From: Candidatus Omnitrophota bacterium | GTDB lineage: Bacteria; NPL-UPA2; BS750m-G34 | Length of the DNA stretch: 7,621 bases | Assembly: GCA_016783345.1 (NCBI GenBank) | Contig: JADHWT010000048.1 | Span: 1 to 7,621 of the forward strand | Reading direction: 5' to 3' | Shown here: positions 1-6,954 of the stretch, piece after piece | How positions within the stretch are numbered: the stretch's first letter is position 1 | Layout of the letters: each line of letters opens with the position of its first letter | Made by a program: the position numbers and the translations under genes | Notes under the pieces: model-generated | The model's database searches: none | What the model saw: the letters and a program-made list of their open reading frames with translations, nothing else | What the model was told of the DNA's origin: nothing

Positions 1-212
1 TGACAGCAACTGCTCCTATCAGGAGCCTTATACGCGAGAACAAGGCACACCAGATTTTTTCAGTTATTCAGACATCACAGCAGAAAGGTATGCAGACCAT
101 GAATCAATGTCTGGTCCAGCTTGTTGTTCGTAAATACATTACACGGGAAGAGGCCCTGTCACGCACCACAGAGCCGGATGACCTGACCAGACTCTTGAGC
201 AGGGGTAAGTAA
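1..212 (+). CDS. pilT: PilT, type IV pilus retraction ATPase (C-terminal fragment)
   Basis: This is the 3' end of a gene that begins before the window. The frame starting at base 3 gives 69 residues followed by TAA at 210-212. PilT is the hexameric cytoplasmic ATPase that powers pilus depolymerisation and retraction, the basis of twitching motility. The fragment contains PIRSLIRE (bases 15-38), a variant of the PilT-specific AIRNLIRE retraction motif. It is followed by the PilT-type C-terminal pattern: HQIFSVIQT, then GMQTMNQCL, then ITREEALSRTTEPDDL. PilB/GspE ATPases do not end this way; they have a tetracysteine zinc motif instead. The catalytic domain is outside the window, so intactness cannot be judged. 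A second in-frame TAA follows immediately (213-215). The next gene starts 8 nt later, so the two are probably co-transcribed. The family call is secure; PilT versus a PilU-like paralogue is less certain. Confidence 0.9.
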   Translation, partial: TATAPIRSLIRENKAHQIFSVIQTSQQKGMQTMNQCLVQLVVRKYITREEALSRTTEPDDLTRLLSRGK

Positions 213-219
213 TAAGTAA
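206..219 (+). repeat. 7-bp perfect tandem repeat (TAAGTAA x2) at the pilT end
   Basis: TAAGTAA occurs twice back to back, at 206-212 and 213-219. It spans the pilT stop, creates a tandem TAA TAA stop, and lies between a purine-rich AGGGG (201-205) and the ATG of the next gene at 221. AGGGG is 15 nt from the ATG, which is too far for a normal Shine-Dalgarno. With one repeat copy the spacing would be 8 nt. The repeat is seen directly; any effect on translation is inference. Confidence 0.7.
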
Positions 220-220
220 T

Positions 221-727
221 ATGAAGAAGGTAATTACCAAGAAACTGGGCAAGCTCCTTATAGAGAACGGGATTATTAACGAGAAGCAGTTAGGAGAGGC
301 CCTCGACCGTCAGAAAAAACGCGGCGGATATATCGGCCAGAATCTGGTGGAGATGGGTTATGCCACTGAGGAGGAAATTGTCAGTTGCCTCACAGTACAG
401 TATGGGTATCCGTACCTGCCCCTTCGAAACTACGAGATTAATCACGAGATCGTCAAGCTCGTTCCCGCGAAGATAGCAAAAGAATACTATGTCATCCCGA
501 TAGATAAGATTGGAAACACCCTTACTGTAACTATAGCTAATCCTTTAGATAAAGAGGCTGTAGAGGCTATTGAAAAAGCCAGCGGGTGCAGGGTGGAAAT
601 TTTCGTGAGTACCGGTTCAGAAATTGAAAAGGCCTTAAAAACGTATTACGGGCTTACGTCTGAGAAAACCGATACCAGCCAGATGCTCGGTGAAGTAAAT
701 ATGCATGAGCATAAGAATGAAAAATGA
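221..727 (+). CDS. Stand-alone MshEN/T2SSE_N regulatory-module protein (no ATPase domain)
   Basis: This 168-residue cytoplasmic protein corresponds only to the N-terminal module of PilB/GspE/MshE ATPases. Residues 8-31 and 37-60 form two 24-residue repeats with a 5-residue spacer, the layout of the MshEN cyclic-di-GMP-binding domain (consensus RLGxxLLxxGLLxxxxLxxxLxxQ). Repeat I begins KLGKLLIENG and ends in Q31. Repeat II begins YIGQNLVEMG and ends in Q60. The leading arginine is K8 in repeat I and Y37 in repeat II. Residues 61-144 match the rest of the T2SSE_N fold, including LVPAKIAKEYYVIP and LTVTIANPLD. The 24-residue tail (145-168) is polar. There is no Walker A, Walker B or zinc motif, and no signal peptide or TM segment. 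The ATG at 221 is the natural start, because the repeat begins at residue 8. The stop overlaps the next start in an ATGA (724-727), indicating translational coupling. Its role is not established; a regulatory subunit or adaptor of the adjacent motors is inferred. A decayed ATPase remnant is a less likely alternative, since the frame ends cleanly at a coupled start. Confidence 0.85.
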   Translation: MKKVITKKLGKLLIENGIINEKQLGEALDRQKKRGGYIGQNLVEMGYATEEEIVSCLTVQYGYPYLPLRNYEINHEIVKLVPAKIAKEYYVIPIDKIGNTLTVTIANPLDKEAVEAIEKASGCRVEIFVSTGSEIEKALKTYYGLTSEKTDTSQMLGEVNMHEHKNEK

Positions 728-2439
728 AAAAAAATGGGCCCAGAGCAAATAAGCTTGATGAGATTTTATGCCAGGGAAATTTTATTGATAAAGAGAAACT
801 TGAACAGGCCCGAAAGATACAAAAAGAAAAGGGGGGCCGTTTAAGCCGGATACTTGTAGACAAAGGCCTCATAACTGAAAAGACTTTACTTTCCATCATT
901 GGCAAAGAATTTGATATACCGCCGGTAGATCTGGCCCGTTTTACCATAGACCCGGCCCTTATTAAACTTGTCCCCGAACATATAGCGCGCCGTTACTCTC
1001 TTATCCCTGTGTCCCGGCTCGGAAAGATCCTTACGGTCGCTATCTCAGACCCCTCTAATATTGTAGCCATGGATGATTTAAGAGTCCGAACAGGACTCAG
1101 GATTGAGCGGGTTCTGGCAAGCCAGAAAAACATAACTACGGCTATAGAGCGTTGTTATGGGTCAGAAACAGGACTTACCGACTTTTTTGGTGATACAGAA
1201 GAAGAAGTTACAACAAGGACTCTAAAGGAAGAGGCGCTAATAGAATCTGAGCTTATCGAGATTGTGCAGGACGCCCCTGTAGTAAAACTTGTAGATTATC
1301 TTTTGAAGGAAGCAGTTAAGGCTCGTGCCAGTGACATACTTATTGAGCCGTTTGAAAAAAAAGTCCGGGTTCGTTATCGTCAGGACGGGCTTTTGAGAGA
1401 AAAAGAAACCATCCCCCGGGGCATGCAGCATGCGATTGTCTCCCGTATCAAGGTCATTTCCCAGCTTGATATTGCCGAGAGAAGACTTCCGCAGGACGGC
1501 CGTTTCAGGGCAAAGATTGACGGCAGAGAAGTAGATTTTCGTGTCTCTGTAGTTCCTTCCATCTATGGGGAGAAAGTAGCGGTGCGGATACTCGACAAAA
1601 AACAATCGAAGTTAAATCTTGGTGACCTGGGTTTCGAGAAGGAAAATCTGGAAATAATAAAAAAATGCAGCAGCCGTCCATATGGTTTTATCCTCATCTG
1701 CGGGCCAACAGGGTGCGGTAAGTCTACAACTCTCTATTCGACCCTCAAACTTATTGACAGCCCCGAAAAAAACCTTGTGACAGTTGAAGACCCTGTCGAA
1801 TATGAACTGGAGGGCATAAATCAGGTCACTGCGAAACCCTCTATCGGCCTTTCTTTTGCGGCTGCCCTTCGTTCTATCCTGCGGCAGGATCCGGACATTA
1901 TTATGATCGGGGAGATAAGGGATTTTGAGACCGTAGATATGGCTATAAAATCAGCATTGACTGGGCATCTTGTCTTAAGCACACTGCATACAACCGACGC
2001 TGTTGGTTCGGTTACGCGGCTTTTAGATATGGGTGTAGAGCCATTTCTTATTACCTCATCACTACTCATGGTAGGCGCGCAGAGACTGATAAGAAAGATA
2101 TGTCCTAATTGTAGTGAGTCCTATGAAATGACTGCGGAGGCTCTTAACAAATTAGGGCTGGACCCCGGGGATTTTACTGATAACAAATTTTTCCGCGGAA
2201 AAGGCTGCAGGCTCTGCCAGAATACAGGCTATAGCGGACGGGTCGGACTTATCGAGATCCTGGTGCTGGATGAAGAGATAAACAGTCTCATTTTTAATAA
2301 GGCCTCAAATGCTGAAATAAAAAGTCTGGCGCACAAAAAAGGAATGTCCACATTGCGGGAAAATGGCTTTAAGAAGGTAAAGGCAGGCGTAACAACCCTG
2401 GAAGAGGTGATAAAGGTAACAGCTAAAGATCATGGTTAA
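724..2439 (+). CDS. pilB: PilB/GspE-family type IV pilus assembly ATPase, copy 1
   Basis: This 571-residue protein has the usual length for PilB. It is a predicted cytoplasmic hexameric ATPase driving pilus extension. Residues 10-33 and 39-62 are an MshEN-like 24-5-24 repeat pair with degraded consensus (KLDE and RLSR in place of RLGx). Residues 63-146 complete T2SSE_N and 147-185 are an acidic linker. The motor domain follows: VRYRQDG, RRLPQDGRF, Walker A GPTGCGKST (327-335, K333), Asp box VTVEDPVEYE (353-362), Walker B region DPDIIMIGEIRD (389-400, catalytic E397), His box TGHLVLSTLHTTDA (413-426, H415 and H422). A zinc-binding tetracysteine is present (C460, C463, C495, C498). Unusual residues are SDILIEP (L206, where family members usually have His), Cys332 in the P-loop (usually Ser), and LHTTDA rather than LHTNDA. 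All core catalytic residues are present, so it is probably active. It starts inside the stop of the upstream gene with no strong Shine-Dalgarno, consistent with coupled translation. PilB rather than T2SS GspE is favoured by the pilT, pilC, pilS and pilR neighbours. Confidence 0.9.
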   Translation: MKKNGPRANKLDEILCQGNFIDKEKLEQARKIQKEKGGRLSRILVDKGLITEKTLLSIIGKEFDIPPVDLARFTIDPALIKLVPEHIARRYSLIPVSRLGKILTVAISDPSNIVAMDDLRVRTGLRIERVLASQKNITTAIERCYGSETGLTDFFGDTEEEVTTRTLKEEALIESELIEIVQDAPVVKLVDYLLKEAVKARASDILIEPFEKKVRVRYRQDGLLREKETIPRGMQHAIVSRIKVISQLDIAERRLPQDGRFRAKIDGREVDFRVSVVPSIYGEKVAVRILDKKQSKLNLGDLGFEKENLEIIKKCSSRPYGFILICGPTGCGKSTTLYSTLKLIDSPEKNLVTVEDPVEYELEGINQVTAKPSIGLSFAAALRSILRQDPDIIMIGEIRDFETVDMAIKSALTGHLVLSTLHTTDAVGSVTRLLDMGVEPFLITSSLLMVGAQRLIRKICPNCSESYEMTAEALNKLGLDPGDFTDNKFFRGKGCRLCQNTGYSGRVGLIEILVLDEEINSLIFNKASNAEIKSLAHKKGMSTLRENGFKKVKAGVTTLEEVIKVTAKDHG

Positions 2440-4120
2440 GTCTCTGGGAGATAGAATAAAAGCAGTCTTGTTAGAGAAGAAACTTATCACTTCCGAGAAA
2501 CTGGATGAGGCAATAAAAGAACAGGCCAAAACGCATCGCCGGTTAGGCAACATCCTGGTTAAAAAGCAGTTTGTTAACGAAGAAAATCTTATGTTAATCC
2601 TGGGAGAGGAATTGGGGCTACCGGTTATAAACGTAAAAAGATTTCGTCCTGACCCTGAACTCACAAGCCTCATAAGCGAATCGATAAGCCGCCGTTATCA
2701 TATCTTGCCTATTTCAAAGATTGGTAAGATGTTAACAATCGCAATGTCCGATCCGCTTGATGTCCTGGCGCTTGACGCAATAAAAATTTTGACCGGGTAT
2801 AACCTTAAGCCGGTTCTGACAGGTGAATCAGAATTGGAAGATGCTATCCAGCAATTTTATGGCGTGGATTCCGGTATTGCCAGTGTCAATGACATCTTGA
2901 AAGAGGCAAAGGATGGAGAGATGGAGTTACTTATCCCGGAAGAAGAAGACAGTTCCATAGCTTTAAGGCAGGAGAGTGAAGGGGCGCCTGTCGTGAAATT
3001 CGTCAATTTTCTTCTTGTTAAGGCGTTGAAGATGCGGGCCAGCGATATCCATATCGAGCCGTATGAGAAGAAGCTGCGTATCCGTTACCGCATAGACGGA
3101 ATCCTTCATGAAATTGTATCTCCCCCTAAAAAAAGTCAGGCTGCTGTGCTTGCGCGTCTCAAGATTATGTCAGGCATGGACATTACCGAAAAAAGGATTG
3201 CGCAGGATGGGAGGTTCCAGTCTACTATCGCTGAAAAAACTATAGATTACCGTGTGTCCTGCCTGCCGATTAGCCGAGGCGAAAAAATAGTCATACGCGC
3301 CCTTGACAGATCAAGCCTCACTGTCGGGCTTGATCAACTTGGTTTTTCCGAATATCCCCGCAAACGTTTTGAGACGGCTATAAAGCGTCCGTATGGAATG
3401 ATTTTAGTGACGGGGCCGACGGGAAGCGGTAAATCAACTACACTCTATTCTATTTTAAATAAACTCAATACCACTGAAAGAAATATTGTTACTGTTGAAG
3501 ACCCGGTAGAATATGAGCTGGACGGAATTACCCAGATACAGATAAAGCCGGAGATTGGATTGACCTTTGCCAATGGCCTTCGGTCAATATTGAGACAAAG
3601 CCCTGATATCATTATGGTAGGAGAAATAAGGGATATGGAAACAGCAGATATTGCTATCAAGGCTTCTCTCACCGGCGAGCTCGTTTTAAGTACGCTCCAC
3701 ACAAACGACGCGCCGGGGTCTATTACCCGTCTTATGGATATGGGGGTGGAAGCCTTTCTCATTGCATCGAGTTTGATTATGGTTGAGGCGCAGAGGCTGG
3801 TGCGTAAGTTATGTAACTTCTGCCGTGAGAAGATACCTTTAACAGAGGATTTAAAGAAGAAATTTAATTTCAAAACCGATTCTATCTACCAGGCCAAAGG
3901 GTGCAAGCACTGTAATCAAACGGGATATCTTGGCCGGACAGCGGTTATAGAAGTGCTCCTGGTGAGCGAGGCTATTAAGGAGGCAATTTTAAATAAGGCC
4001 GACGCTGATCAAATCAGAGAGATAGCTTTAAAAGAAGGGATGCGCACTTTGCGAGAGGATGGCCTCGCTAAAGTAGAAGAAGGGACAATAACTTTAGAAG
4101 AGATGTTGAGGGTAACGTAA
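2432..4120 (+). CDS. pilB: PilB/GspE-family type IV pilus assembly ATPase, copy 2
   Basis: This 562-residue protein is a second full-length extension-type ATPase, paralogous to the gene before it and the one nearer pilC. Residues 8-31 and 37-60 form the MshEN-like pair. Repeat I is degraded (RIKA, K17 in place of the glycine). Repeat II starts RLGNILV but has Q46 at the glycine position and ends in E60 rather than Gln. T2SSE_N continues to about residue 145. The motor domain has RASDIHIEP (202-210), IRYRIDG, KRIAQDGRF, Walker A GPTGSGKST (328-336, K334), Asp box VTVEDPVEYE, Walker B region SPDIIMVGEIRD (390-401, catalytic E398), and His box TGELVLSTLHTNDA (414-427, H423). The zinc tetracysteine is C461, C464, C491 and C494. 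Unusual residues are Ser390 where RQDPD is normal, Glu416 where TGH is normal, and RIAQDGR where RLPQDGR is normal. The start overlaps the previous gene by 8 nt (ATG at 2432 within the last codons) with no clear Shine-Dalgarno. Its position next to pilC makes it the better candidate for the housekeeping PilB; this is inference. Confidence 0.9.
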   Translation: MVKSLGDRIKAVLLEKKLITSEKLDEAIKEQAKTHRRLGNILVKKQFVNEENLMLILGEELGLPVINVKRFRPDPELTSLISESISRRYHILPISKIGKMLTIAMSDPLDVLALDAIKILTGYNLKPVLTGESELEDAIQQFYGVDSGIASVNDILKEAKDGEMELLIPEEEDSSIALRQESEGAPVVKFVNFLLVKALKMRASDIHIEPYEKKLRIRYRIDGILHEIVSPPKKSQAAVLARLKIMSGMDITEKRIAQDGRFQSTIAEKTIDYRVSCLPISRGEKIVIRALDRSSLTVGLDQLGFSEYPRKRFETAIKRPYGMILVTGPTGSGKSTTLYSILNKLNTTERNIVTVEDPVEYELDGITQIQIKPEIGLTFANGLRSILRQSPDIIMVGEIRDMETADIAIKASLTGELVLSTLHTNDAPGSITRLMDMGVEAFLIASSLIMVEAQRLVRKLCNFCREKIPLTEDLKKKFNFKTDSIYQAKGCKHCNQTGYLGRTAVIEVLLVSEAIKEAILNKADADQIREIALKEGMRTLREDGLAKVEEGTITLEEMLRVT

Positions 4121-4137
4121 TTTGGCGTACAGATAAG

Positions 4138-4143
4138 AAGGGG
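4138..4143 (+). promoter_or_regulatory. Shine-Dalgarno site of pilC
   Basis: AAGGGG lies 6 nt before the pilC ATG at 4150, inside the 29-nt gap after ATPase 2. It is the only strong ribosome binding site in the window, and it fixes the pilC start. PilC is therefore probably initiated independently rather than by coupling alone. Confidence 0.75.
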
Positions 4144-4149
4144 TAAACA

Positions 4150-5358
4150 ATGCCGCAGTATAAATATAAAGCGAGGGAGAGTGGAGGAGGGGCGCTTGAA
4201 GGAATCCTGGAAGCAGAGAATGAAAAGGCGGTTGTTTCTAACCTCAGGAGCAAGGGCCTTGTAGTCGTAAGTGTAGAACTCAAAAAAAAGAAAAGCTCTT
4301 TATTCGGAGAACCAAAGAAAAAGATAAAATTAGGTGATGTAGTTATATTTGCAAGACAGTTAGCTACGATGGTAAATGCGGGCCTGCCGCTGGTTCAGAG
4401 TCTGCATATTTTGGCAGAGCAGTCAGAGAACCCTTCATTTAAAAAAATTCTTAAAGAGATTGAGCAGAATGTGGAGACAGGCGCTAATTTTTCCGATGCC
4501 ATGGCTAAATTCCCGGCTGTATTTTCAGAGCTTTTTATTAATCTTGTCCGGGCAGGAGAGGCCAGTGGTATGCTGGATGAAATCTTACATCGCCTAGCCA
4601 CATACCTCGAATCAATAGATAATCTTGTCCGCAAGGTCCGTTCAGCCATGGTATATCCGATAGCAGTTTCAGTAATGGCTATGCTGGTTGTCACAGTGCT
4701 TATGGTCAAGGTTGTCCCTACCTTCAAGAGTATCTTTTCCGACTTCCAGGCCGACCTTCCTCTTCCAACCATGATTCTTATCGGTATAAGTGAGCTCATG
4801 CAAAAATACTTTTTAGTAGGTATCGGCGTAATAGCAATTTCATTCTTTCTCCTTCGCAAATATCTCGCTACAGAAAAAGGGAAATTCAAATTTGATAATC
4901 TTAAGCTCAAGATGTATGTCTTTGGTCCTATTTTTCGTAAAGTCGCTGTCTCCAAGTTTACGCGCACCCTCTCTACATTGGTGAAAAGCGGGGTGCCTAT
5001 CCTTACGTCTCTCGAAATTGTAGGAAAGACAGCCGGTAATGTAGTGATTGAAAAGGCTGTTATTGACGTCCGGGACAGTATCCGGGAGGGTGAAAGCATT
5101 GCGCAGCCGCTTGCAAAGTGCGGAGTTTTCCCGCATATGGTCGTGCAGATGATCAGGGTCGGAGAAGAGACAGGTTCCCTGGAGAGTATGTTGAGTAAAA
5201 TTTCTGATTTCTATGATGACCAGGTAGATGCTGCTGTGGCAGGACTTACTTCTATTATCGAACCTATTCTTATTGGATTTCTCGGTATTGTTATAGGCGC
5301 TATTGTTATCGCGATGTTTATGCCGATCTTCAAAATGACCACTATTATCAGTGGGTAG
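4150..5358 (+). CDS. pilC: PilC, type IV pilus inner-membrane platform protein
   Basis: This 402-residue polytopic inner-membrane protein is of the PilC/GspF family and of typical length. It is the platform through which PilB- and PilT-type ATPases act on pilin subunits. The N-terminus MPQYKYKARESGG and the following G-xx-E-A-E segment are typical. Two T2SSF domains are visible. The first, at about 64-187, contains FARQLATMVNAGLPL and VRAGEASGMLDEIL (133-146). The second, at about 267-389, contains FTRTLSTLVKSGVPI and IRVGEETGSLESML (335-348). Probable TM helices lie at about 167-190, 208-237 and 369-393. The start at 4150 has a good Shine-Dalgarno. The pilS ATG is 18 nt after the stop. Nothing appears truncated or missing. 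GspF of a type II secretion system is the alternative, disfavoured by the pilT/pilS/pilR context. Confidence 0.93.
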   Translation: MPQYKYKARESGGGALEGILEAENEKAVVSNLRSKGLVVVSVELKKKKSSLFGEPKKKIKLGDVVIFARQLATMVNAGLPLVQSLHILAEQSENPSFKKILKEIEQNVETGANFSDAMAKFPAVFSELFINLVRAGEASGMLDEILHRLATYLESIDNLVRKVRSAMVYPIAVSVMAMLVVTVLMVKVVPTFKSIFSDFQADLPLPTMILIGISELMQKYFLVGIGVIAISFFLLRKYLATEKGKFKFDNLKLKMYVFGPIFRKVAVSKFTRTLSTLVKSGVPILTSLEIVGKTAGNVVIEKAVIDVRDSIREGESIAQPLAKCGVFPHMVVQMIRVGEETGSLESMLSKISDFYDDQVDAAVAGLTSIIEPILIGFLGIVIGAIVIAMFMPIFKMTTIISG

Positions 5359-5376
5359 AGATAATAAAAAATATAT

Positions 5377-6939
5377 ATGAAACAAAGTTTTTTTGACCTT
5401 GGCATAGAGAGAAAGTTAAAACTATTGATGGCAGGGCGGCTTATCATGGCTACAGCCATGCTTGGGGGAGCAGTCCTGACAGCCTTTGCGAGACCGAATT
5501 TTTATTATCTTATCGCGTCTATTTATTTAGTTACTATACTCTATTTCTGGGCATTAAAGAGAGGCCGCGCCATTTTCTTTCAGGGGTATTCTCAGATAGT
5601 CATTGACGGAATATTCCTCACAGGCCTTATTCACTGGACAGGGGGGATTGACAGCCCGTTTATATTTCTATATATTTTTCCGATTATCTCGGCAGCGGTT
5701 ATAATCTCTTCCCGGGCGTGCATAACTATAGCCATAGTCTCATCCGTATTTTATACAATCGTTGTGAAATTAGAGGCCTATGAAATCATAAGGCCCTTTA
5801 ACCCCGCATCTTATCTGGACCCCGGGCTTGTCACATATCTATTATTTCTGCACGTGAGCATGATGATTGTTATTTCCTTGCTTTCCAGTTATCTTTCCGA
5901 GAGTTTGAAACGAAAAGGAGTTGAGCTTAAGGAACTCAAAAGTTTCACTGATGAAATATTAAATAATATACCAAACGGGGTAATAGCTTTCGATTCGTTA
6001 AATCGCGTTACCTACCTCAATAAATTTGCCAGAAAAACTTTCGGGCTATCACCCGGGAAGGATGTAAAAGGCAGCTCTATCCTTGACCTGTGGCCGGCAA
6101 ATGACAAAAATGAAAAAATTAATTTCCAGCATCTTCGACACCGTCCTGTAGTAGAAGGGGAGATAACGTTATATCTTGATGGAAACAAAAAAATGCCGGT
6201 CCGTTATGTCAGCTCAAGGCTATACTATGAAAACGGAAGGATAAAGGGCGGGGTTGTGATATTTCACGACCTATCCAGGGAGCGGCTTTCAGCTATAGGT
6301 GAGATGGCGGCAGAGCTGGCCCATGAGATTCGAAATCCATTAGCAGCTCTTAGCGGCTCCCTGGAGGTTTTGAGAGAAGACATGCCGCTTTCCCGGGAAA
6401 ATGAGGAAGTAATGGAGCTTATCATGAAAGAGGCGGAATGTCTCAATACAATTGTGAATGACTTTTTATGCTTCAGCCGGCCCAGAGAATTACATCTTAT
6501 AACGTGCCCTTTAAGAAAAGTAATTGAAGAGGCCATTGGTCTGGTACGCAATCACCCGCATTTCTCCGACCGAATAAAAATTCATTTTAATAATAATATT
6601 AACCCGCGGATTAATATTGATCTGAACGAAATGAGACAGGCATTTTTTAACCTGTGCCTTAATGCCGTAGAGGCCATGCCAACCGGTGGAAATCTAAGCA
6701 TAAAGATGGAAGAAGAAACTGAGGCGCATGCTGCAAAAATATATTTTATCGACGACGGACCGGGCATCCGGCAGCGGGATAGGGGGCATCTATTTGAGCC
6801 GTTTTATACTACTAAGGAAAGGGGTGTAGGATTGGGCTTAGCCATATCAAGCCGGATTGTCAAAAATCATGGTGGAGATATCAGCGTAACGAATAACCCA
6901 GTGCGCGGGACGACATTTGTGATAACATTACCGGGTTAA
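5377..6939 (+). CDS. pilS: PilS, membrane sensor histidine kinase of the PilS-PilR system
   Basis: This 520-residue inner-membrane kinase is predicted to phosphorylate PilR and so control pilin expression. In other bacteria PilS senses pilin in the membrane. Six hydrophobic segments are visible at about 20-38, 42-60, 72-88, 94-111, 113-131 and 151-172. The PilS-type sequence WTGGIDSPFIFLYIFP (87-102) lies in the third and fourth. A PAS domain spans about 187-300 (NNIPNGVIAFD, GGVVIFHDLS). HisKA is at about 303-365, with the phospho-accepting His316 in AELAHEIRNPLAAL. The HATPase_c domain has an N-box (NLCLNAVEAM, N429), G1 DDGPGI (459-464), F-box EPFYTTK and G2 GVGLGLAI (483-490). The kinase therefore appears intact. 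The ATG at 5377 is chosen because the following ERKLKLLMAGRL segment is family-like. The leader is A/T-rich and the nearest purine run (GTAGAGA, 5355-5361) is about 15 nt away, so initiation looks weak or coupled. The stop is separated from the pilR start by 15 nt in the same reading frame. Confidence 0.92.
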   Translation: MKQSFFDLGIERKLKLLMAGRLIMATAMLGGAVLTAFARPNFYYLIASIYLVTILYFWALKRGRAIFFQGYSQIVIDGIFLTGLIHWTGGIDSPFIFLYIFPIISAAVIISSRACITIAIVSSVFYTIVVKLEAYEIIRPFNPASYLDPGLVTYLLFLHVSMMIVISLLSSYLSESLKRKGVELKELKSFTDEILNNIPNGVIAFDSLNRVTYLNKFARKTFGLSPGKDVKGSSILDLWPANDKNEKINFQHLRHRPVVEGEITLYLDGNKKMPVRYVSSRLYYENGRIKGGVVIFHDLSRERLSAIGEMAAELAHEIRNPLAALSGSLEVLREDMPLSRENEEVMELIMKEAECLNTIVNDFLCFSRPRELHLITCPLRKVIEEAIGLVRNHPHFSDRIKIHFNNNINPRINIDLNEMRQAFFNLCLNAVEAMPTGGNLSIKMEEETEAHAAKIYFIDDGPGIRQRDRGHLFEPFYTTKERGVGLGLAISSRIVKNHGGDISVTNNPVRGTTFVITLPG

Positions 6940-6954
6940 GCAGTAAATAGTATA

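Noticed and set aside
221..727. Module-only gene as a frameshifted pseudogene of a full ATPase
   Set aside because: The next gene begins with its own complete module rather than a motor domain, the stop is coupled to the next ATG, and no motor remnant follows in any frame.
1237..1605. 122-codon minus-strand open frame opposite ATPase 1
   Set aside because: Antisense to the conserved motor domain, with no recognisable domain; treated as a chance open frame. The same applies to the other antisense frames at 654-947, 1380-1562, 1821-2069, 2305-2673, 3445-3873, 4840-5385 and 5211-5459.
4121..4149. Gap between ATPase 2 and pilC as a terminator or promoter
   Set aside because: Only 29 nt, with no inverted repeat or T-run and no -35/-10 pair; it holds just the pilC ribosome binding site.
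4376..4597. 73-codon plus-strand frame inside pilC
   Set aside because: An out-of-frame shadow of the first T2SSF domain of pilC, with no independent start signal.
4395..5099. 234-codon open frame on the minus strand opposite pilC
   Set aside because: It lies wholly inside a clearly conserved PilC gene, its translation is rich in Ser/Arg/Ile/Thr with no family resemblance, and no ribosome site or operon context supports it.
724..5358. Type II secretion (gspE-gspF) reading of the ATPase and platform genes
   Set aside because: A PilT-type retraction ATPase, which T2SS lacks, sits directly upstream and pilS-pilR directly downstream, so a type IV pilus is the better fit.
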